A stretch of DNA of 64,000 nt from Gordonia rubripertincta (GTDB lineage Bacteria > Actinomycetota > Actinomycetes > Mycobacteriales > Mycobacteriaceae): positions 3,410,001 through 3,474,000 of the forward strand of contig NZ_CP136136.1 in assembly GCF_038024875.1 (NCBI RefSeq). Reading direction: 5' to 3'. The notes beneath the pieces were generated by a model that did not search any database, was not told the DNA's origin, and saw only the letters and a list, made by a program, of their open reading frames with translations. This document shows, piece after piece, positions 34,528 to 42,901 of the stretch (position 1 is its first letter; every line of letters starts with the position of its first letter). A program made the position numbers and the translations under genes.

Positions 34528-35768
34528 AGGGGGTCCTTGAGGGTGGATGTAGGTGCTGTGTCGGAAGTCGCGGTGGGATCGGCGTACAGCCACTCCACGT
34601 CGCTGTAGTCGTCGGCGGCCCGTAGTCGGAAGACTCGATTGCGAAGTGCGAGGAGCGTCGGGTCGTTGGTGTGCCACAGTGCGCCCCAGGGGCGGGCTAC
34701 TTCTTGGCACCGTGTCGCCCGTTCGACCCGTGCGATCTCGTATTTCTTGAATGCGACCTGTGGTTCGTCGTGGTGCTCGCCGAGAGCGTCGCCGAGTGCC
34801 AATGCGTCTTCGAGGGCTTGGCATGCGCCTTGGCCCAGGTACTGCAGCATGGCGTGCGCGGCGTCGCCGATCAACACCGCATGTTGGCCGGACCAGGTGT
34901 GCAGTGGGGTGCGGTCGCAGACCGGCCAGTATCGGGTTTTGTCGATTTGCTGGGCGGCGCGTTGGACTTCGGGGCATGTGATCGCGAATGCGGCGTCGAA
35001 CTCGTCGAGATGACCGATGGGTTCAGTCTGCCCGGCGGGACGGTCGTAGACGGCGACCTGGTTGTACATGGTGCCGCTCCGGACCGGGTACTGGATGAGG
35101 TGCACTCTCGGCCCGATCCACAGCAGTACTTCGTCGCCACTGACATCGCCGGGAACGTCGGCGATGTCGATCGCTCCGCGGTAGGCGATCTGGCCGCTGA
35201 ATGTCGGTTCGGTGGTGTCGAATATGCGGCGCACTCGTGATTTGATGCCGTCGGCGCCGATCAGCGTTGCTGCCCGGTAGATGGCACCGTCGGTGAACTG
35301 CACGCGCGCTTCGTCGCCGGTGTCGTCGGCACTCACCACGGTGCGGTTGTTCTCGAGGGTGATGCGTGGTTCGGCGCGACACGCCTCGAGGAGTGCGGCG
35401 AGGATGTCACTGCGGTGCGCCACGACATACGGGTAGCCGAAGTGCTTGACGCATCGCGCACCGAGCTGCAGCGTGGTCAGCAGCTCGCCGGTGACGGCGT
35501 CGCGGATCAGAGCCCGCTCGGGGAAGACCGCTTTCGCCGCGATCGACTCGTAGACGCCCAGCTGGTCGAACGCGCGCATCGCGTTCGGGCCGAGCTGTAG
35601 TCCGGCCCCGATCTCGCTGAACTCGGCTGCTTGTTCAACCAGGTGAACGCGACGTCCTGCACGGGCGACGGCCAACGCGGTTGCCAGACCACCGATCCCG
35701 CCGCCGACTATCAGCACATCGAGTGGATGATCATGGACCGAGCCGTTGGCCTGTGTGGCGATCTTCAT
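34524..35768 (-). CDS. FAD-dependent aromatic hydroxylase (3-hydroxybenzoate 6-hydroxylase candidate)
   Basis: This is a 414-residue class A flavoprotein monooxygenase. It has the FAD motif VLIVGGGIGGLATALAVA (about 19-36), the segment LIGADGIKSRVR and the second FAD motif GDAAHAMLQYLGQGACQALE. It resembles 3-hydroxybenzoate 6-hydroxylase and salicylate hydroxylases; adjacency to gentisate dioxygenase favours formation of gentisate. It overlaps both neighbours by four bases (ATGA upstream, GTGA downstream), so the three genes are translated together. Confidence 0.87.
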   Translation of the reverse strand: MKIATQANGSVHDHPLDVLIVGGGIGGLATALAVARAGRRVHLVEQAAEFSEIGAGLQLGPNAMRAFDQLGVYESIAAKAVFPERALIRDAVTGELLTTLQLGARCVKHFGYPYVVAHRSDILAALLEACRAEPRITLENNRTVVSADDTGDEARVQFTDGAIYRAATLIGADGIKSRVRRIFDTTEPTFSGQIAYRGAIDIADVPGDVSGDEVLLWIGPRVHLIQYPVRSGTMYNQVAVYDRPAGQTEPIGHLDEFDAAFAITCPEVQRAAQQIDKTRYWPVCDRTPLHTWSGQHAVLIGDAAHAMLQYLGQGACQALEDALALGDALGEHHDEPQVAFKKYEIARVERATRCQEVARPWGALWHTNDPTLLALRNRVFRLRAADDYSDVEWLYADPTATSDTAPTSTLKDPL

Positions 35769-36838
35769 GCCGGCACCTCGGAGCGGCGGAACAGCTCGAG
35801 TGCCTCGAGAACAGGGGCGTCGCTGGTGGTGAACACATCCATGGTGGTTGTGGCTTGCAGTTGGTGGATGCACCACGACGGCACCACGAAGATGTCCCCG
35901 GCGGTCAGGGAGTAAACCTCCCGCCCGAGTGTCACCGAGCCCGACCCGTTGAGTACAGCGCAGACTCGCGTTCCGGTCTGACGATCGACAGGGGTGGCAA
36001 CACCGGGCGAGATGCGCCGCATCTCACACCTCAGCGTGGGCATCACGTCCCGATCGCGGCTGGGGTCGCGGAACCGCAGCTCGGCGTGGCCGCTTGCGTC
36101 GGCTTCCAGGAGTGCATTCAGGGCGGCGTCGGTGTCCGCCCAGCGGTAGACGGTCAGCGGGGAGAACGCCCGATCGTGCGAAATCTGGCTTACCCCGGTG
36201 GGCACCAGGCCCGGCCCCTGCCCGTACCGCTGCTCGGAGAGCGACTGCGGTGCAACGGATTGATCGGCTTCGGCGCTTGGCCCTTCTTCGAAGAACACGG
36301 CGTCGAGTGCTGCGACGATGGGCAGGTCCAACACGTCGAGCCACATCATCGACTGGTCGCTCGGGTTGTGGTGTTCGTGGAATGTCCAGGCCGGAGTCAG
36401 AACCAGATCGCCACGCTCCATGACGATGGGGTCTCCGTCGATGAGGGTGTAAACCCCGCCGCCGTCGAGCACGAATCGCAGGGCCGACGGCGTATGTCGA
36501 TGGGCGGGTGCCAGTTCGCCTGGCTGCAGAAACTGGACGGCAGCCCACAGAGTCGATGAAATGAACGGTTTACCGCCGAGGCCAGGGTTGGACAGCGCCA
36601 GCACCCGACGGTCGCCGCCGCGGTCGATAGGCACCAGCTGGCCCGAGCGCTCCGCCGCCTTCCTCAGCTCGGCGGATCCCCATACGTGGGGTACGGCACT
36701 CACTTTGGGATTTGGGGTCAATAGTCCCCGCATTTCCCACAGGGGCTGTAGGTGCAGCTCGTCGATGTCGGCGTAAAACCCATCTAGATGGGGATTGTCC
36801 GCGTGATAGCGCATCGCTGTACTCGCAATCTTGATCAT
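35765..36838 (-). CDS. Gentisate 1,2-dioxygenase
   Basis: This is a 357-residue bicupin ring-cleavage enzyme. The first cupin has metal ligands in AHRHTPSALRFVLDGGG (His113, His115) and WTFHEHHNPS (about His154-157), as in gentisate dioxygenases. The second cupin is in the C-terminal half (VPSWCIHQLQATT). It converts gentisate to maleylpyruvate with Fe(II). ATG 36838 is chosen; a TTG two codons earlier is possible. It is the first gene of the minus-strand operon and faces a divergent MarR gene. Confidence 0.9.
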   Translation of the reverse strand: MIKIASTAMRYHADNPHLDGFYADIDELHLQPLWEMRGLLTPNPKVSAVPHVWGSAELRKAAERSGQLVPIDRGGDRRVLALSNPGLGGKPFISSTLWAAVQFLQPGELAPAHRHTPSALRFVLDGGGVYTLIDGDPIVMERGDLVLTPAWTFHEHHNPSDQSMMWLDVLDLPIVAALDAVFFEEGPSAEADQSVAPQSLSEQRYGQGPGLVPTGVSQISHDRAFSPLTVYRWADTDAALNALLEADASGHAELRFRDPSRDRDVMPTLRCEMRRISPGVATPVDRQTGTRVCAVLNGSGSVTLGREVYSLTAGDIFVVPSWCIHQLQATTTMDVFTTSDAPVLEALELFRRSEVPA

Positions 36839-36874
36839 GCACAACCACTAGGCTGTGGCGTGACTCACACGGTA

Positions 36875-36888
36875 GTACGTATACGAAC
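36875..36888. promoter_or_regulatory. Candidate MarR operator in divergent promoter
   Basis: The perfect 8-bp palindrome CGTATACG (36878-36885) sits inside a wider imperfect dyad GTACGTATACGAAC (36875-36888), between the gentisate dioxygenase gene and the tandem MarR gene. The surrounding bases are AT-rich, as expected for a promoter. Binding is inferred. Confidence 0.4.
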
Positions 36889-36989
36889 CAATTACAAGTG
36901 GGCAGGCAAAGTCGGCTTGCGGTTGATCTACCGTCGGTGTTCTATGTGTACTAACGATCAACGCGAGAACTCGACGAAAAAGGGGCGGA

Positions 36990-37910
36990 GTGGACAGCAG
37001 TTCGATGATCAGCCCGCTCGGAGCGCCTGGACACCTACTTCGTAGGGCACAACAGGTACACACCGATTCGTGGGCCGTGTTGGTGCCGTGCGTGACGGGT
37101 CCGCAGTACGCGGTCCTCGTGGTCGTAAACGGTTGGGACAACATCGATCAGAAGACCGCTGGCGTGCTGGCGTCGCTAGATAAGGCTACTGCAGCGGGTG
37201 TGGTCGGTCGTTTGGTCAAGAATGGATGGCTGGAGCGCGCACAAGACGACGCAGACCGCCGACGCCGTCTCCTGCGTCTGACCGATCGTGCGAGCGCGGA
37301 CTTCCCCGCGATCTCACGTGCGGCCAGGGACGTTCAGACACACTTGCTGTCTCCTCTGCCGGCAGGGGAACGTCATCTATTCGTCGAGCAGCTCGGCGCC
37401 GTGGCCCGGATCAACGATCTTCCCGTGCAGGATCAGACGGACTCCGTGCACGGCCTGCGGCTGGCGTACACACCGGGCTATCTGTTGCGCAGGGCCCAAC
37501 AGTTCCACACCGGACAATGGGCGACCATGGTGCCAGACGTGACCGGGCCCCAGTACGCGGTCTTGTGGGCAATCGCTGAACGCAAAGTCGCGACTCATAC
37601 AGAGATCGCGACACTCGCATCTCTGGACTCGTCGACCACGCTTGACATAGTGCGGAGGCTGACAGCGCGAGGCTGGATCGTTCCTGTCGCCGATGTGGTC
37701 GACAAACGCAGCCGGCCTGTCCGGCTTGCGGAGCCCGCGATCACAGCGCTGCGGTTCATCGAACCCGCAGTCAGCGGCGTGCAGGCAAAACTCATCGAGC
37801 CACTCACGGAAACTGCCCAGACACAATTCATCGACAACTTGCGTCTGGTAGCTCGGCTTGCACCCGGGAGCCATACATATCGAACCCACCCGACCGAGGG
37901 AATCGTGTAG
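36990..37910 (+). CDS. Tandem-domain MarR-family regulator
   Basis: This is a 306-residue protein made of two consecutive MarR-like domains. Residues about 12-145 and 158-295 share the same pattern: HLLRRAQQVHTDSWAVLVP with VTGPQYAVL, and YLLRRAQQFHTGQWATMVP with VTGPQYAVL. Each is followed by a winged helix (LASLDKATAAGVVGRLVKNGW; LASLDSSTTLDIVRRLTARGW). MarR proteins normally dimerise from single-domain chains of about 150 residues, so this is a covalent pseudo-dimer. It is divergent from the aromatic operon it likely controls. The start is GTG 36990, or ATG 37005. Confidence 0.85.
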   Translation: MDSSSMISPLGAPGHLLRRAQQVHTDSWAVLVPCVTGPQYAVLVVVNGWDNIDQKTAGVLASLDKATAAGVVGRLVKNGWLERAQDDADRRRRLLRLTDRASADFPAISRAARDVQTHLLSPLPAGERHLFVEQLGAVARINDLPVQDQTDSVHGLRLAYTPGYLLRRAQQFHTGQWATMVPDVTGPQYAVLWAIAERKVATHTEIATLASLDSSTTLDIVRRLTARGWIVPVADVVDKRSRPVRLAEPAITALRFIEPAVSGVQAKLIEPLTETAQTQFIDNLRLVARLAPGSHTYRTHPTEGIV

Positions 37911-38287
37911 AACTCGTTGTGCATCCGACTGCGAGCCATTCGCCGGCGCCGTTCGAAGAGCATTCAGCCCTTGATTCGCCGACACGTCGCCGCATGGGCG
38001 GTAAACCCGTGACGTCACCTCAGACGCGGCACAGTGTTGTCGGACTTGGGGGCCGGGGGGCCATGCGCGCCTGCGTTGATGGTGGACTGTGGCTGGGGTG
38101 CAGGGCTGCTGTCGGCGCTGTATCTGGATGAACACGACGCCTGCACCTACTTCATGGCACGAGTGTTGCGAATCTCGGAGGCGAACGACTACGAAATGAG
38201 TGCCGTCACGAATGCGCTGCCGTGACCATGTACGCCCAGGTCGCGGCGCGGTCGACGATGTGCGCTCAACCGGCGCCGCGTGAGCGA
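37911..38287. other. Intergenic region, nothing recognised
   Basis: There is no convincing gene. A plus-strand frame near 38075-38224 encodes a short peptide (SALYLDEHDACTYFMARVLR) that looks protein-like but has no start with a ribosome site and no recognised family; it may be a remnant. Confidence 0.4.
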
Positions 38288-39097
38288 TTAGGGGTTGCCT
38301 ATCATCTCGTTAGGGTCGAGGACGAACTTTGTCGCCGCTCCGGTGTCGAACTCCGAGTACCCGCGAGGAGCCTGTTCGAGCGGTATTACTTGGGCGTTGA
38401 CCGCTTTAGCGATCTCGATACGATCGTGAAGAATCGCATTCATTAATGGCCGGTGATACTGCATGACAGGACACTGGCCGGTAGCGAGCGACAGGGATTT
38501 CGCCCATCCTGTCCCCAGGCTGAGTGACAGCGCGCCTCGTTTCGCCGATGCGTCGACCCCTCCCGGGTCGCCGGTGACGTAAAGACCCGGTATTCCGATG
38601 GATCCGCCCGCCGCTGTCAACTCCATGAGCGAGTTCAACACGGTGGCGGGTGCTTCGGAGGAGGTGCTGTCTCCATGGCCCCGTGCCTCGAAACCTACGG
38701 CGTCGACCCCGCAATCGACCTCGGGTACCCCGAGGAGCTGCTCGATTTGATCTCGGGGGTCGCCGAGGGAGACGTCGACTGTCTCGCACCCGAACGATTT
38801 CGCTTGCGCCAACCGGTCCCTATTGAGGTCTCCCACAATGACCACTGCGGCACCCAGTAGCTGTGCGCCCGCCGCGGCCGCAAGGCCCACCGGACCGGCC
38901 CCGGCGACGTAAACCGTCGATCCCACACCGACGCCGGCCGTGACGCAGCCATGAAATCCAGTGGGAAGGATGTCCGACAGCATTGTGAGGTCCAAGATCT
39001 TTTCGGGCGCCTGTTCCCTGTTGGGGAACTTGAGCAGGTTCCAGTCTGCATAAGGAACCATGACGTAGCGTGCCTGTCCGCCGACCCACCCGCCCAT
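38288..39097 (-). pseudogene. Glutathione-independent formaldehyde dehydrogenase (FdhA-like), C-terminal part
   Basis: About 270 codons match the zinc alcohol-dehydrogenase-type FdhA. They run from MGGWVGGQARYVMVPYADW through SDILPTGFHG, the NAD-binding VYVAGAGPVGLAAAAGA, EVDCGVDAVGFEARGHG and EAPATVLNSLMELT to EFDTGAATKFVLDP. The N-terminal portion of about 130 residues, with the catalytic zinc ligands, is missing. Immediately upstream lies IS-derived DNA with an IstB fragment, so the gene was cut by an insertion or rearrangement. Confidence 0.8.
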
Positions 39098-39165
39098 GTT
39101 GTCAACGGCCAGTTTGATGTCCCCGCTGGTGGCCAGGTAAAAGTCCCCACCCTGTGCGGGATGTT

Positions 39166-39324
39166 CTAGGTGGGTGGTACCTCCGTTCGGTGTGTCATGC
39201 GGTAGGAGTCGCCGTCGGTGATGACGATGGTGGCGTGGTGCAGTAGCCGGTCGAGGATGCTGGCGGCGGTGGTGTATTCGGGCAGGAATCGTCCCCATTG
39301 CTCGAAGGGCCAGTGACTGGCTAT
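39166..39324 (-). pseudogene. istB: IS21-family IstB helper ATPase, C-terminal remnant
   Basis: About 53 codons match the end of IstB: HWPFEQWGRFLPEYTTAASI, LDRLLHHATIVITDGDSYRM, then a stop. The rest of the IS21-type element is gone. The IS3 element begins directly upstream. Confidence 0.75.
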
Positions 39325-39383
39325 TGAATAGCCCCGGGTTTGAATAGCCCCGGGTTTGTCGGAGGCTCTCGAACCTGTGAAGG

Positions 39384-39710
39384 ATGGAGAGCATGGCAGC
39401 ACCACGGAAGTACAGCGTTGAGCTGAAGGAGCGGGCGACGCGGATGGCGGTGGAGGCCCGTCGGGACCCGGCCACGCGGCCAGGAGCGCTCAAACGGATC
39501 GGCGATCAACTCGGTGTGCACCCTGAGGCGCTTCGCACCTGGGTTAAGCAGGCCGAGATCGATGGCGGCGTACGACCAGGTACCACGACCAGCGAGGCTG
39601 AGCGGATCGCGCAGCTGGAACGGGAGAACCGTGAGCTGCGGCGCGCGAACACGATCTTGAAGCAGGCATCGGCTTTCTTTGCGGCGGAGATCGACCGCCC
39701 ACAGCGTTGA
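39384..39710 (+). CDS. IS3 transposase OrfA
   Basis: This is a 108-residue DNA-binding subunit of an IS3 transposase. It has a helix-turn-helix (LKRIGDQLGVHPEALRTWVK), a leucine-zipper-like segment (RIAQLERENRELRRANTILK), and the C-terminal KQASAFFAAEIDRPQ that precedes the frameshift in this family. ATG 39384 or the internal ATG 39393, which has a better ribosome site, may start it. Confidence 0.9.
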   Translation: MESMAAPRKYSVELKERATRMAVEARRDPATRPGALKRIGDQLGVHPEALRTWVKQAEIDGGVRPGTTTSEAERIAQLERENRELRRANTILKQASAFFAAEIDRPQR

Positions 39711-40676
39711 TCGTGGAGTTCGTCGCCACGCATCGCGGCGAACACGCCAGTCGATCCGATCTGTGTGGCCCTGAGAGATACGGCTGCCCAGATCGCTCCG
39801 TCCACGGTACGAGCCCATCTGAGTTGTCGACGAGTCGAGGCGCCACGTGTGGTCCGTGACCGTGAGATCCTCGGTGAGATCCGCACCGTACATGCCGACA
39901 ATTTCGGCGTCTACGGTGCCCGCAAAGTTCATGCCGAACTGCGCAGGAAGGGTATCGGCGTGGCCCGGTGCACTGTTGAACGGTTGATGAAAGCTGATGG
40001 GCTGCAGGGGATAACGCGATTGAAGACGCGGAAGACCACTTGCAGCGAGGGGGCCGAAACGCCACAGCCGGCAGATCGTGTCGAACGGCAGTTCACCGCG
40101 GCGGCGCCCAACGCGCTGTGGGTGGCGGACCTGACCTACATCCGTACGCATTCGGGGTGGGTGTACGCCGCGTTCATCCTCGACGTCTTCTCGAGGATGG
40201 TCGTGGGCTGGCAGGTCTCGACCACCATGCACACCGACCTCGCTCTTGACGCCCTGGACATGGGGTTGTGGGCGCGCTCGCGTGCCGGCCAGGATGTGGC
40301 CGGGCTGATCCACCACTCCGACCGCGGAGTGCAGTACCGGGCCATCCGCTACACCGAACGTCTCGCCGACGCTGATGCGGTGACTTCCGTTGGCTCCAAG
40401 GGTGATTCGTACGACAATGCGATGGCCGAGGCATTCAACTCGTTGTTCAAGGCCGAGTGTATTCGTAACCCAGTCATGCGTCCGCGAGGTAGTTGGGGCG
40501 GTGTCGGCGAGGTCGAGATCGCCGTCGCCGAGTACATAGATTGGTTCAATCATCGCCGTCTGCACGGCGAGATCGGATACGTCCCGCCCGTCGAGTACGA
40601 GGCCAGCTACTGGTCCACCCACACGGTCACCAGCTACCGTGAGAACCCGGTCCCGGCCGTTGCTGGAACCAACTAA
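39707..40676 (+). pseudogene. IS3 transposase OrfB (rve/DDE), with an apparent frameshift near its start
   Basis: The beginning (LIVEFVATHRGEH) is in the -1 frame relative to OrfA, as expected. The remainder (VDPICVALRDTAAQIAPS onward) is in another frame, so one base seems to be extra near 39747-39748. The catalytic core is intact: Asp in LWVADLTYIRT, Asp in LIHHSDRGVQY and Glu in NAMAEAFNSLFKAE. The copy may be inactive, or the base may be a read error. Confidence 0.8.
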
Positions 40677-40706
40677 CCGAGCCTCCAGCAAACCCGGGGC
40701 GATTCA

Positions 40707-41329
40707 CCCTGCCAGATGTTGCATCTCCACTGCTGGCGGGGTGTGAGCTCATCTCCCCAGGAGTATCGATGCCCGGCGCCGCCACCGCGCGCGGCGTACT
40801 CCCACTCGGCCTCGGTCGGAAGGCGGTTGCCCGCCCAGTCGCAGTAGGCCGTCGCATCGGTCCATGACACGTGCACGACCGGGTGGTGCTGTCGGTCGGA
40901 GATGTTTGAGCCGGGTCCATCCGGGTGTTTCCAGTCGGCGCCTTTCACCGCCAGCCACCAGGGTGTCTGTTCCGCCCGGTGGAGGATCGCTGCACGGTCA
41001 CCGACGAACGCGAGGTGGAACACGGCTGACACTCCGAACTGCTCAGCGGTGGTCACGTGACCGGTCTCCTTGACGAACGTCGCGAACTGCGCATTCGTCA
41101 CTGGCGTCGCCGCGAGGCGAAAGGCCGGGAGGTCGACCCGGTGGACAGGCCGCTCGCCGTCCTGAGGGTATCCCTCCGCGAAGTGGTCACCCATGGCGAA
41201 GCGGCCCGCTCCGATGTCGACGAGACGTATCCGCGAACGTGCTTGCTGTGGTGTGCTCTTCGACGCGGTGGCGACGGCTGACGACGATCCTCGCGCGGGA
41301 ACGGCCGAGGACGGCGCGCAGCATGGATC
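40707..41329 (-). pseudogene. Formylglycine-generating enzyme (FGE-sulfatase) fragment
   Basis: The frame shows the actinobacterial FGE start-like CCAPSS segment, then RIRLVDIGAGRFAMGDHFAE, HRVDLPAFRLAATPVTNAQF, VHVSWTDATAYCDWAGNRLP and TEAEWEYAARGG. It ends at RCNIWQGE, where IS3 begins, so about 70 to 100 C-terminal residues with active-site cysteines are lost. At the 5' end a stop precedes the CCAPSS segment and no start codon is visible. FGE converts the sulfatase active-site Cys to formylglycine; a sulfatase gene lies at 45961-47739. Confidence 0.8.
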
Positions 41330-41431
41330 TCAATGCGGAAATGCAACGGCGCGCTTATGGTGAGACTCAGACGCGATCGAGCTTGCGAAATGAGGGACCG
41401 TAGAACGGCTCCTAGCGGTTACCGTTGCGTC

Positions 41432-42052
41432 ATGTCATCGACCGGGGTTGTTCGAGAGTGGCGGTTCGGTGACGACTGGGGTGTCTTCGACTCGCAGGAC
41501 TGTCCGGGTGGGGCATATGCGACGGAACAATCGCTGCGAGTTGAAGCTGTGGCCGATTTGAGCCAACCCACACCGTCGATGGGTTTGCGGCCGGGTACCG
41601 AAGTCGAGTTCGAGTGGACAGAAGCTGTCGAACCGATCAAGGGGATGCGTTATCTGGTAGCCGACGCGTGGCCGCGGGCTACGACAACCACTGCACCGCC
41701 ACTGCATTCGACTCGGGCATTCTCCACCAGTTTGTGGATCAGCGTCGGCGAGCCCGGCCCCGACGGTTTAACGCTCATGCGACAAGATCTCCAAAAAGCG
41801 GTGGTCGCGGCCATCGACTGTCCCCCTCCCGACGTACCCTCCACTATGGGCACGGTGCAGCAATGGTTCGATGACGAAGGCTGGGGAGTACTCGATTCTC
41901 CTTCTATCCCAGGTGGTGTCTGGACGCACTATTCGGCAGTTGTCGGCACCGGTTTCCGTCGACTGCATCCGGGACAAGCCGTCGAGTTCACCTACGAACA
42001 CGCCTGGCAGGACGGGTACGAATTTCGGGCAGTCTCAGTCAAAGAACTATGA
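41432..42052 (+). CDS. Protein with two divergent cold-shock-like domains
   Basis: This is a 206-residue protein. Residues 1-70 (GVVREWRFGDDWGVFDSQD, GLRPGTEVEFEW) and 138-206 (MGTVQQWFDDEGWGVLDSPS, VWTHYSAVVG, LHPGQAVEFTYE) both follow the cold-shock beta-barrel layout (G-x-V-x-x-W/F...GWGV...LxPGxxVEF). The RNP aromatic residues are only partly kept. The middle about 65 residues are unassigned. It may bind nucleic acid; its role is unknown. ATG 41432 begins the first domain. Confidence 0.65.
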   Translation: MSSTGVVREWRFGDDWGVFDSQDCPGGAYATEQSLRVEAVADLSQPTPSMGLRPGTEVEFEWTEAVEPIKGMRYLVADAWPRATTTTAPPLHSTRAFSTSLWISVGEPGPDGLTLMRQDLQKAVVAAIDCPPPDVPSTMGTVQQWFDDEGWGVLDSPSIPGGVWTHYSAVVGTGFRRLHPGQAVEFTYEHAWQDGYEFRAVSVKEL

Positions 42053-42184
42053 CTCGCAGGCCTTACGTTCATCAGTGGCAATTCATCCCGCTGCCCGCAC
42101 GCAGGCCCGAGTAGATCGCTCGTGTCGAAAGGCGCCGAAGGACCGGGGGTGGTCCGATCACATGTGTCATGTGATCCTCGAACG

Positions 42185-42901
42185 ATGAGTGGTGAGTGGG
42201 ATGACCGCGACCTCCTTCGCGACCTTGAGCCAGCACAGTGGATCAGGAGGGGACTCGGCGACGCGAACCCCACAGAGGTGCGTTCTCTGGTACCTGCGGG
42301 TTTCGACCAGTACGCGCGGGTCCTGAACCCGGCAGAGATCGAGAACGCGAACCGTTCCGTCACCCCAGTTCGGTGGGCAGATGTCGCACGCGCATCTGGC
42401 GGGATTGCTCACGCAGGTATGCAGTTCGCGGCGATCAGCGCGTACACCTCGCCGAGCCGCATGTTCTGGACCTACGGCCCCCGCCAGAACAACGTGAGCG
42501 ACGAGCTCGCGTCGAGGCACGTTTCTACTCTTGCCAGGTTGCTTGCGGGCCATACCAAGACGCCAGAGACCTGCTTCTACGGATTCTGGGAAGGCAACAC
42601 CGCCTTCAGTGAAATCGATCCCACGGTTCCGCGGATAGCGCTGGGAAGCGACGGCTTTCGGTACTACATGCTGGGTGGCCCTATCAGTCGCGCCGGCGAC
42701 AACTTCCACGGTTTGCTCGCTCACCTATGGTGGCCTGCGGATCGCGCCTGGTTCGTAGCGGCACATTTCGATTTCGACTGCATCTATGTTGGTGGTTCCG
42801 CCAGGTGTATCGACGATTTGATCGTCGCTCCTGATCTGGAGTCGTGGCAGATCAGTCCCGACCATCAGGTCATGTCTCACAGCGACAGTAGTGCCCCATA
42901 G
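42185..42901 (+). CDS. Conserved hypothetical actinobacterial protein
   Basis: This is a 238-residue soluble protein without an assigned function. Notable segments are LVPAGFDQYARVLNPAE, RWADVARASGGIAHAGMQF, CFYGFWEGN, YYMLGGPI and a C-terminal LWWPADRAWFVAAHFDFDC that recurs in actinobacterial hypothetical proteins. The ATG at 42185 or GTG at 42122 may be the start. Its stop codon TAG lies at the very edge of the IS256 terminal repeat. Confidence 0.65.
   Translation: MSGEWDDRDLLRDLEPAQWIRRGLGDANPTEVRSLVPAGFDQYARVLNPAEIENANRSVTPVRWADVARASGGIAHAGMQFAAISAYTSPSRMFWTYGPRQNNVSDELASRHVSTLARLLAGHTKTPETCFYGFWEGNTAFSEIDPTVPRIALGSDGFRYYMLGGPISRAGDNFHGLLAHLWWPADRAWFVAAHFDFDCIYVGGSARCIDDLIVAPDLESWQISPDHQVMSHSDSSAP

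Larger units (their letters stand above)
39341..40706 (+). mobile_element. IS3-family insertion sequence
   Basis: The terminal inverted repeats are 28 bp and match at 25 positions (left 39341-39368, right 40679-40706), each containing GCCCCGGGTTTG. The element has two reading frames, as in the IS3 family. A second 16-bp copy of the left tip (TGAATAGCCCCGGGTT) sits directly outside at 39325-39340. No matching target duplication is seen, consistent with a later deletion next to the element. Confidence 0.85.
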
